Shown in pieces: positions 21,003-28,764 of a DNA stretch of 38,632 bases. Position numbers and translations under genes: made by a program. Numbering within the stretch: position 1 is the stretch's first letter; each line of letters opens with the position of its first letter. The DNA comes from a virus, in IMG/VR virus record IMGVR_UViG_3300003886_000016, positions 1-38,632 of that record; one strand, 5' to 3'. The notes below the pieces were generated by a model. The model saw nothing but the letters and a program-made list of their open reading frames with translations. It made no database searches and was not told where the DNA came from.

Positions 21003-21358
21003 TAACAGCCATTGAACCAACGATAGAAGCTATCCAGAGGCTCGCCAGCGATAGAACGGGCGCGATAGGTGAAGATGAACTTGCTCAAATGGCATTCACC
21101 GGTCAGTGCAGCATTGTGGCTATTGATGACCACACGATAATGGCCGTATGTTCAAAGGGCGGTGAGTTATGGGTCTTAGCAGTGAATGGCGGAGCAGAAG
21201 GGTGGATAGCAGAGGCGAATGAATGGCTTGATGAAACGGCAAAGACAGAAGGATTACCATCAATAAGGTTTATGGGGCGCAATGGATGGGTAAAGGCGCT
21301 TAAAGATTTCGGCTACCGTCAGGCTGGCGTGGTCATGGTTAAGGAGATTTCAACATGA
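20999..21358 (+). CDS. GNAT-like virion-module protein (119 aa)
   Basis: TTG 20999 overlaps the previous stop as TTGA and has GAGG about 7 bases upstream. The C-terminal part (ANEWLDETAKTEGLPSI, then GRNGWVKALKDFGYRQAG, VVMVKEIS) fits the acetyltransferase-like proteins found just before injection proteins in podoviruses; T7 gp13-type proteins are similar. Whether it is enzymatically active is doubtful because the acetyl-CoA loop (Q/RxxGxG/A) is not visible. Stop overlaps the next start as ATGA. Confidence 0.65.
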   Translation: MITAIEPTIEAIQRLASDRTGAIGEDELAQMAFTGQCSIVAIDDHTIMAVCSKGGELWVLAVNGGAEGWIAEANEWLDETAKTEGLPSIRFMGRNGWVKALKDFGYRQAGVVMVKEIST

Positions 21359-22587
21359 GCGGATTAGTAAAATCATTCAAAAATCCATTAAAGTCTATTA
21401 CGCATTTGGTAAAGAACCCATCAAGTGCGATTGTGCCGAAGGGAATAAGGAACTCGTCTGCTTACAAAAACATTGCAAGACCGGTTATTAAGGTTGGAGT
21501 AGGCGCAGCAGTCGGATTCGTTGCAAGCGGTTTTAATCCGGCAGGGGCTATCGCGGGTGGCGTTACATCGGCAATCGGCGGAGGTCTTACCAATAATGCA
21601 TTCCGCCCATTGCCAAATCTTGTTGGCCCGGCTGTTGTCGGAGCGGGATTAAATCCCACAGTACAGAATGCCGCCGCCGGTCTCTTTGGTCAAACAGGCC
21701 CAGGTGCAGGCGCAAGCGCATCTTCTGCATATTCGCAAGCTGTCGCGGCAGGGTCAAGTCCGGCATCGGCAGCGCAAATAGCCGTAGGTCAGGCAAGCGC
21801 GAATGCTATCGGCACAGGTTCGACTTTAGGGCAGGGCGTAGCAGGCGGCTTGAACTATCTAGTTAACGGCGGGATTGGTTCCTCTGTGTTAAGCGGAGGG
21901 AAAGCATTGCTCGGCGGCGGGTCAGGCGGCTTGCTCAATACGCTTGGGCAGATCGGCGGGGCTGTCTATAGCTCAAGTCAGGCAAGGCGGGCAGCACAGA
22001 TACAGGCTGATGCAGCAGCAGCAGCGAACAAGACACAGTGGGCTATGTTCAACCAGAACCGTGCTGACATTGCTCCGTGGCAGGCTGTTGGTGAATCATC
22101 CCTTGGTCAGTTGGGGGCGGAGACTCTTGGGCCAAATGCGCCATTAACAAGGGCTTTCGGCACAGCAGATTTCCAAGCTGATCCCGGTTACCAGTTTAGA
22201 AAATCGGAAGGCCAGAAAGCTATCGACCATCAGCTTGGTTCTATTGGCATGCACAATTCTGGACAATCGGTAAAAGAGGCCGCAAGGTTTAATCAGGACA
22301 TAGCGAATCAAGCATATCAGGGTGCATACAATCGTTTCAATTCTGACCAGACGAACAGGTTCAACAGACTTAATTCTCTTTCAGGAACGGGTGTAAACGC
22401 AGCCGGAAGGATCGCAGGTCTTGGTGCAAATGCAGCGTCCAATTCATCGAATATCACGCTTGCAAACGGGCGCGCACAGGCCAATGGCCGGATAAACTCA
22501 TCGAATGCGTACCTGAATGCCCTGAATAACATCCAAGGAATCAGCGCACAGAATAATCAGTTGAACAGATTAGGAGGTGTAATCTAA
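21355..22587 (+). CDS. DNA-transfer/injection protein (410 aa)
   Basis: The N-terminal 200 residues are Gly/Ala-rich and hydrophobic (VGVGAAVGFVASGFNPAGAI and more), suited to membrane insertion. The C-terminal half has DPGYQFRKSEGQKAIDHQL, NSGQSVKEAARFNQDIANQ and AYNRFNSDQTNRFNRLNSL, a signature of phage internal proteins that leave the head and help DNA cross the envelope (role of P22 gp7/gp20/gp16). The next gene starts in TAATG. Confidence 0.8.
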   Translation: MSGLVKSFKNPLKSITHLVKNPSSAIVPKGIRNSSAYKNIARPVIKVGVGAAVGFVASGFNPAGAIAGGVTSAIGGGLTNNAFRPLPNLVGPAVVGAGLNPTVQNAAAGLFGQTGPGAGASASSAYSQAVAAGSSPASAAQIAVGQASANAIGTGSTLGQGVAGGLNYLVNGGIGSSVLSGGKALLGGGSGGLLNTLGQIGGAVYSSSQARRAAQIQADAAAAANKTQWAMFNQNRADIAPWQAVGESSLGQLGAETLGPNAPLTRAFGTADFQADPGYQFRKSEGQKAIDHQLGSIGMHNSGQSVKEAARFNQDIANQAYQGAYNRFNSDQTNRFNRLNSLSGTGVNAAGRIAGLGANAASNSSNITLANGRAQANGRINSSNAYLNALNNIQGISAQNNQLNRLGGVI

Positions 22588-23357
22588 TGCCAGTCAACGC
22601 CGGACTACTTAACGGGCTAAATCGCCAAACACGGATTACTACGCCGGATAAGCTTGGCATGGAAGCGCAAACACAGAATATCCTTGCCTCGCGCCAGAGA
22701 ATGAAACACCAGCAAAATGTTGATGCACAGAACGCAATTACAGCGAAGAATACGGAAATGGACGCTGAACAAAAAGCATCTCTTGAGGCTATGGGGCGGA
22801 TATATAAGGTCGAACAGGGGTGGGTGAGTAAATACACGAAGGACGGTATGGACGAGCAGACGGCCAATCAGCAGGCTATTACAACAGTCTCCCCCTATGC
22901 ACAGCAAGAGCTTGACCACCATAACAAGAGGTTCGGAACGAAATACACGATCAATGACGTGAATCAGGCTCGCGCTCCAATGCAACAGATAATGACTGGA
23001 TACGAACAGAAAATGGCCTTACAGAAGCAGAAGTCTTCGGCTGCTATGAAGCGCACGAAATACACCACTGACCATAAAGGCGGTGGAACTGCAACGCACC
23101 AGACTACGAATGGCCCAATGAAAACATCCCGGTTAATAAGCATCTGGAAAACGGAAACGCACCAGACCGGAAATATAAGCAATGCAGAGACGATGTATTA
23201 CATGAGACACCCCAACGAGAAACCAACAACCCCATCAGGGGCTAAGTTTCTCGAATGGTGGAAGCAGTCAGACCTTAATCCGAAGGCGAAAAAGCCGCAG
23301 GCTACATCTGCAATGCAGACTTCTGCTAAGAATATGGGCTTGACCATACTAAAATGA
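22587..23357 (+). CDS. Probable internal virion protein (256 aa)
   Basis: TAATG overlap with the injection protein. Gln/Asn/Lys-rich and mostly helical (QTQNILASRQRMKHQQNVD, AITAKNTEMDAEQKASLEAM). A long charged coiled-coil-like first half and a flexible Thr/Lys-rich second half suit an internal core protein. No family name. Overlaps the giant protein as ATGA, so the three ejected proteins form one coupled unit. Confidence 0.65.
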   Translation: MPVNAGLLNGLNRQTRITTPDKLGMEAQTQNILASRQRMKHQQNVDAQNAITAKNTEMDAEQKASLEAMGRIYKVEQGWVSKYTKDGMDEQTANQQAITTVSPYAQQELDHHNKRFGTKYTINDVNQARAPMQQIMTGYEQKMALQKQKSSAAMKRTKYTTDHKGGGTATHQTTNGPMKTSRLISIWKTETHQTGNISNAETMYYMRHPNEKPTTPSGAKFLEWWKQSDLNPKAKKPQATSAMQTSAKNMGLTILK

Positions 23358-26300
23358 AAGCAGTTGATTCACAGGGATTCCAATACTCATTCGCCAAAGG
23401 AGGGTGGCATCCAACGCTTGCTAAGGATGCTGGCGGCAACCTTTTCAAGTACCATGAAGGCAATGATGAATGGACACCTGCGACCACTGAACCGCAGCAG
23501 CCAAGTGTTGCAGACGTGCTATCGACCCCGGTTCAAAACATGGTTGATTATTACGGGAATAAAGATGCTAATGCGAATAGCAATATCCCTAATTCTAACG
23601 CACCTACTGATACGCTCAGTACAAATGTTGCTCCGGGCGATGGGCTTAATCATGTAGATACAAGGGGCGGATTCGACACACAGCAATCAAGTGTGCCTGA
23701 TGCGTTTCTTCCCAATGCTGACGGTTCTATACCTTCCCCGTTCCAGCCAAAACCGCAGCCACAACAGCAGCCGGAAGATCCTCTTACCCACGGCATTAAG
23801 ATGATGTATGCAGGTTATATGTCTAGCGGTGCGGGGACAGCCCATGATGCAGCCAACTTTGCGGCTATCACATCGAAGATTATCCAGAAAACAACGGGTA
23901 TGAATGAGAAGAATGCCGCCGATGCCGCTCAAGTGTTTTTCAGGGAGCAGGAAAAGGCCATGGCAACCGGCATTGAGCCGAACACAATCCCTGACAAGAT
24001 AAACTATGCCGTTGGAGCTGTTCCCGGTTACATTGCACGTTTGCTTGCTCTTGGACAGGGCAAGATTGGAATGGCTGGCGCGATGGCAGTGGAGGGAGGT
24101 TTATCGGAATCAGACAAAGGTTTCATTCCCGCACTTGAAGGCGCAGCAAGAGGCGCGCTGACAGGGATAGGGCTTGGTGCGGCGGGAGCACTTGCTCCGG
24201 TAGCAAGGACAGCGGCTAGCGCAGCCGTAGGCGCGGCAGCCGACCCGCAAGACCCTGTAGGAGGTGCAGTCACGATGGGCGTGCTTGGCGGGGTTATGGG
24301 AGGCAAGGGTGGCAGGACTACCCTCGGCGTACTCAAGGACGCTAAGGACGCATACGTTGACCCTGTGAAGGGTGCGGCAAAGGAATCAATCAAAACTAAG
24401 TTTGCTCCTACGCATGGAGAAGCATTACTCACGCCGAATGATACCAATGGTAAACAATTTGATAAGAGTGCGTTCGATTCCAAGGCAGAGAAAGGCCTTG
24501 TTGCGCTCGCAAAGAAAGAGAAATTAACAGCACCGGAATCAAGGGAATACGAACACCTTGCAAGATACTTTGGCAGCGATACACAAGCCATTCTTGACAG
24601 GTATGGTATTCCCAAGACTACGGAAGCCCCGAAGCCCCAAGAGGCTACCCAAGCACCTAAACAGACTGAACCGCCCGTTAAGGCTGACACCACACCCTCC
24701 AGCCCACCTGAATACAAGCTAACAGCGGCCAAGAAGGTGCGTGCATTCAAGACAATAGAAACAGCGCAGAAGATGGCAGGCTCGACGCATGAAGTCGTTG
24801 ACCACCCTGACAAGAAAGGAATGTATGCGCTAAAGAAAAAGGAGCAACGCATCGCCACGCCCGTAACTGAAAGCCAAGTCCCTTCCCCATCGGAACAAGG
24901 TGATGCCGGAGTAGCGCCCGGTCGGGCTGGTGGTGTGCCTGAAAACACTTCTCTAAATCGTATTGCAGAGAGATATACGCAAATTGCTGATCAGGCTGGA
25001 AAGCACATGCCGTTCGCCATTGCCATGAAGAATGCACGCGCATTGAAGGATGCTATTGAGCATGGCACATGGACAGACTTGCTTCATCCTGACAACAAAG
25101 TTTCGCGTCATATCTTCACTGAAATTACCGGAGTGAAACTCCCACTGACAGTTAAGGGGACAAGGGAAGCAGTAGCGAATGTCATAAAAACAGAATCTCC
25201 TGAAAAGCCAGCGCAAAAAACAAATGAGCGAAACCCTGCAAACGCTTCACGGGCACCGGAGGGGAAGGCAAAGCGTAGTCCTGCCAATGCCAGTGAAGGC
25301 ACTGCCAGCGAAGTTCCAGACCACCACATATCACCGGAGGGGTTGAAACTCCATGAACTTGTTGAACTCAACAGGCTCCTGACTGGCTCGAACCCGCGGG
25401 CGAAGAGCTTGCGAGCTTCGTTGCATGGTTATATGAGGGGAAGGCAGGTTGTCATTAGTAGAGACTTGGCAGCAGACCCTAAGCAGGCATTGAAGACACT
25501 CGCCCATGAGATAGGCCATGTTATCGGCTGGATAGATGGTGAATCACTGAAACTGGGGAACATTCTCGGACACGTGGCGAATATCGGGAAGTACATGAAG
25601 CATTACATGGAATCGTCACCCAATGCAAAGGAAGGAATACTCACACCGGATGATATACGCAGGCTGAAATCAGAAGCCAAGAACCTTGCAAAGCTTGGTG
25701 CTGAACGCTTACTTGATAAGCACCTAAAGCATGACTATAAGGTTACACCTAAAGACATAATGGATATATGGAACTCTGTAGATAATAGCGACATACCCGG
25801 GCTGGCAGATTATATAAAGAGGCTTCCAACAAGAGAGAAGAAGGCAATTATAGTCTCTGCCATGAAGGGGATGGTTCCTGAACAGGTCAAGGCAATCGTG
25901 CGCGCAGCTAATGATATGGAGGCTAAGGTTAAGCCTGATGGTTCAGATATGAACTGGCATGACACGTTTACCATGTTACTCAAGGATGAAATAGCACGCC
26001 GGAGGCTGTTCAGCAGAGACACAATGATGAATGAACTAAAGGCCGTCACAATGGAATGGAACCCCTTTACAAGGGGCAAGGACGCAAGCTATGACAAGTA
26101 TCGGGATAAACCAGCAGAGTTGTATGCAGATGCGTTAAGCATGTATTTTAATAACCCTGAGATGCTTGCTCGTATGGCTCCGGAGTTCTGGCGTGGATTC
26201 CAAGCGTATGCGGATAGAAGACCCAAGGCGATGTTTGCCATAAGGAAAGTATTAAAAGCCCGTGGCATGTCTCTTGATAGGCTACAGCAGCATATTGAGA

Positions 26301-28735
26301 AGGGTTTTGCTATTGCCGAAGAGAATAGGAATAGCGAACACGAAAGGGTAAAACGACTATCTTCCATATCCTTAAAGGATATTAAGCATGCTGTTTTCGA
26401 CAGGTATGCGCCTATCCTTGACCTTGTTTCTCAAGTGTCTATAAAAGACGGAAAGAACCCTGCTTTTGCCATTGAAGCCTTAACGCATGTTAACACACGC
26501 AACGAAGGGTATCTTGCTGCATTTACCCGGGCGTTTATGAAACTCAATCCCGATGATAAGGTGATAAGGAAAATAGGACTTTACATGCTTTCCGAGCGGG
26601 TGCTTGGTGAGCATAAGGCTGGCAATGACAGGTTTGCAGTCGGCGGCATAGAACACGAGCAGGCGGTGAAAATCATTGCGGGTATTGATAAGGAATACCC
26701 TGATGTAAAAGCTTTTACGAAAGAATACAGAAAGATACGGCAAGAATGGATAATGGATGTTATGAAGAAGTCCGGCCTGTATTCCAAATCCATGCTTAAA
26801 TCATTTGAGCGTGAGGAAGGACATTACGCCACATTCAAGAATGCTGCATTTATTGATGCGATGGATAAGCTATATACAGGAGGGCAGGTAAGGGCGCATA
26901 TTAAACAAAGGCTTGGCAGCTTTGGTGCGATCGAGAACCCGCTAATGGCAACGCTTGCGCAAGACATAACCATGCTTGTGGCAGCAGAAAGGAATCATGT
27001 TGTTAGAAAAACAGTTGATATGTTGAAGGAGCATTTCAAGGACGCTATTGAACCTGCCTCAATAGCGTGGAATGGTAAGAAAAGAACCTTCACGGAAACG
27101 CACCCTAAAGCTGATAAACAACTTGTTCTATTTATGGAAGATGGGAGGGAGCGCGGATTTTATGTAAGTAGGGATATTGCCAGAGCATTGAAAGATCCCA
27201 AGAGGCACGATGATCTTAATGTGTTTGTTAATTTTCTGGCAACAAAGCTGGGGCGTGCGGTCAAGGTTTTGTTCACAGAAGCAAACCCCGGCTTCTGGGT
27301 GAGAAATGTAATAAGGGATTACGCAAGGGCCGCTACCAATTTACCCGGTGCGAATGCTGTAACGCTAGCTCCTTATGCCTTGAAGGCAATCAGGCAATCT
27401 CTAAAGAGTGGATTCGGCAAAGATTCACCACTTATCGAGAAGATGCTTAAAGACTACGAGCTTATTTCTGTAGCGGATTACCGATCACTGAATGAGCAGG
27501 ATGGGCAGCTATTCAGGCTATTGGCACGTTTCCATGTATCGCCAAGCGACTTGAGTAAGCCGAAGTCAATAAAGGGAAAGACAGCGAAATATGCTAAGAA
27601 GGCATGGTTCTACTATTCAGGCGTAGCAAGAGGGCTTGAACGAATACCCAAGGTGGCAGGACGCATGTATCTGGCCGCTAAACGTCCTGATATGTCACCT
27701 GAAATGAGGCGGCATATCCTACTGGGGCAGGTGGGTTCCCCTGACTTCTTACGTGCCGGAAGTGAGATGCACACATACAATAGCATCCTGTTATTCGGTA
27801 ATGCTATCAAGGAAGGAATAAGATCGGACATTGAGGTTATCCGCGATAGGCCGGTGGATTATTTCTTCAATGCTTTCACTCTTACATATCTTCCGCGCAT
27901 GGCTATGTTAATGACTGCCGCCGGATTCTTCGGCGACGATAGAAAAGCAATCATGCAGGAGCAGACCACCTATGATAAACAAAATTACACCCTGATCCCT
28001 GTAGGCGTTACAGAGAAAGGTGAAGGTGTCGCAATATCGCTTGCGCTCGACCCTATGCAGAAGTTTCAAGCCAACCTATTCGAAGGTATCTGGCGCGGAA
28101 TGACAACAGGCGATAAAAAAGAGTTCCTGAAATCTATGGGAACCACGTTTGCGACGGAATTACCGGGCTTCACTCCGGTGATGGGAATTTGGTGGGATAT
28201 AGGTTCATTTATTGAAAACCAACAGCAGTTAGATTATCGCGGTCGTCCTATCTACAGCCGTGCCGCGCTCGCGCAGGCTCCGGTTGATTCAAGCAAGCAA
28301 TGGGTAGAGTTCTTAACGCACTTATGGAACACTTATGGTGGTTCAATGCTTATGCGTATTCGCAATTCGGATATGGAAGGTGACAAATCAAAACTTGATA
28401 GGGCACTTGGGATACCGCTTCTTGGCGGTGTTGGCAGAGCCGTTTTATCAATTGCCAATTATGGCAAGACGCAAACTGCAAGCAAGGCTATAGCGAAAGT
28501 TTCCGCCATAGAGTCTCTTTCCAATTCCAGACTACGGAAAGCCATTATAAACATATTGGAAGGTAAAGACACGCCAGCAGACGAGCAGGTAATCATGAAC
28601 TCTCCTGCAACTGATACGAGAAGGATAATGAAAGCTATATCATTGAGTAAGTCGCCGCCTTTGGAGCGATTGCTGTATAAGATAAGGAATGATCCGAAGA
28701 AGGTTAATGCAGCACTCAAAGCATTAGGTAGATGA
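23354..28735 (+). CDS. Giant polyvalent ejected protein with metalloprotease motif (1793 aa)
   Basis: Fills the place of P22 gp16. The N-terminal 110 residues are Asn/Pro/Gln-rich and flexible; about 210-320 is Gly/Ala-rich and hydrophobic, likely membrane-active. A zinc-metallopeptidase motif HEIGH lies at 718-722, with a possible third ligand in AELYADALSMYF near 920. Near 1312-1326, NPGFWVRNVIRDYARA fits the large-polyvalent-protein domain LPD38. Such polyvalent proteins are injected with phage or plasmid DNA and are thought to counter host defences or act on the envelope. The stop codon lies inside the fourth late-motif copy. Domain calls are by eye. Confidence 0.82.
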   Translation: MKAVDSQGFQYSFAKGGWHPTLAKDAGGNLFKYHEGNDEWTPATTEPQQPSVADVLSTPVQNMVDYYGNKDANANSNIPNSNAPTDTLSTNVAPGDGLNHVDTRGGFDTQQSSVPDAFLPNADGSIPSPFQPKPQPQQQPEDPLTHGIKMMYAGYMSSGAGTAHDAANFAAITSKIIQKTTGMNEKNAADAAQVFFREQEKAMATGIEPNTIPDKINYAVGAVPGYIARLLALGQGKIGMAGAMAVEGGLSESDKGFIPALEGAARGALTGIGLGAAGALAPVARTAASAAVGAAADPQDPVGGAVTMGVLGGVMGGKGGRTTLGVLKDAKDAYVDPVKGAAKESIKTKFAPTHGEALLTPNDTNGKQFDKSAFDSKAEKGLVALAKKEKLTAPESREYEHLARYFGSDTQAILDRYGIPKTTEAPKPQEATQAPKQTEPPVKADTTPSSPPEYKLTAAKKVRAFKTIETAQKMAGSTHEVVDHPDKKGMYALKKKEQRIATPVTESQVPSPSEQGDAGVAPGRAGGVPENTSLNRIAERYTQIADQAGKHMPFAIAMKNARALKDAIEHGTWTDLLHPDNKVSRHIFTEITGVKLPLTVKGTREAVANVIKTESPEKPAQKTNERNPANASRAPEGKAKRSPANASEGTASEVPDHHISPEGLKLHELVELNRLLTGSNPRAKSLRASLHGYMRGRQVVISRDLAADPKQALKTLAHEIGHVIGWIDGESLKLGNILGHVANIGKYMKHYMESSPNAKEGILTPDDIRRLKSEAKNLAKLGAERLLDKHLKHDYKVTPKDIMDIWNSVDNSDIPGLADYIKRLPTREKKAIIVSAMKGMVPEQVKAIVRAANDMEAKVKPDGSDMNWHDTFTMLLKDEIARRRLFSRDTMMNELKAVTMEWNPFTRGKDASYDKYRDKPAELYADALSMYFNNPEMLARMAPEFWRGFQAYADRRPKAMFAIRKVLKARGMSLDRLQQHIEKGFAIAEENRNSEHERVKRLSSISLKDIKHAVFDRYAPILDLVSQVSIKDGKNPAFAIEALTHVNTRNEGYLAAFTRAFMKLNPDDKVIRKIGLYMLSERVLGEHKAGNDRFAVGGIEHEQAVKIIAGIDKEYPDVKAFTKEYRKIRQEWIMDVMKKSGLYSKSMLKSFEREEGHYATFKNAAFIDAMDKLYTGGQVRAHIKQRLGSFGAIENPLMATLAQDITMLVAAERNHVVRKTVDMLKEHFKDAIEPASIAWNGKKRTFTETHPKADKQLVLFMEDGRERGFYVSRDIARALKDPKRHDDLNVFVNFLATKLGRAVKVLFTEANPGFWVRNVIRDYARAATNLPGANAVTLAPYALKAIRQSLKSGFGKDSPLIEKMLKDYELISVADYRSLNEQDGQLFRLLARFHVSPSDLSKPKSIKGKTAKYAKKAWFYYSGVARGLERIPKVAGRMYLAAKRPDMSPEMRRHILLGQVGSPDFLRAGSEMHTYNSILLFGNAIKEGIRSDIEVIRDRPVDYFFNAFTLTYLPRMAMLMTAAGFFGDDRKAIMQEQTTYDKQNYTLIPVGVTEKGEGVAISLALDPMQKFQANLFEGIWRGMTTGDKKEFLKSMGTTFATELPGFTPVMGIWWDIGSFIENQQQLDYRGRPIYSRAALAQAPVDSSKQWVEFLTHLWNTYGGSMLMRIRNSDMEGDKSKLDRALGIPLLGGVGRAVLSIANYGKTQTASKAIAKVSAIESLSNSRLRKAIINILEGKDTPADEQVIMNSPATDTRRIMKAISLSKSPPLERLLYKIRNDPKKVNAALKALGR

Positions 28736-28747
28736 CGATGCTATATT
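28731..28747 (+). promoter_or_regulatory. Late motif copy 4 (before tailspike)
   Basis: GATGACGATGC at 28731-28741 followed at once by TATATT (28742-28747), a fair -10 box. The upstream TTGAC of the other copies is absent here. The motif again overlaps the stop codon of the gene before. The tailspike ribosome site AAGGAG follows 10 bases later. Confidence 0.5.
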
Positions 28748-28764
28748 TTGGCAAGGAGTAAACT

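Noticed and set aside
24028-24948. 306-codon minus-strand ORF within the giant protein gene
   Set aside because: A shadow frame of a Gly/Ala/Pro-rich plus-strand gene; Ser/Pro/Ala composition and no start signal.
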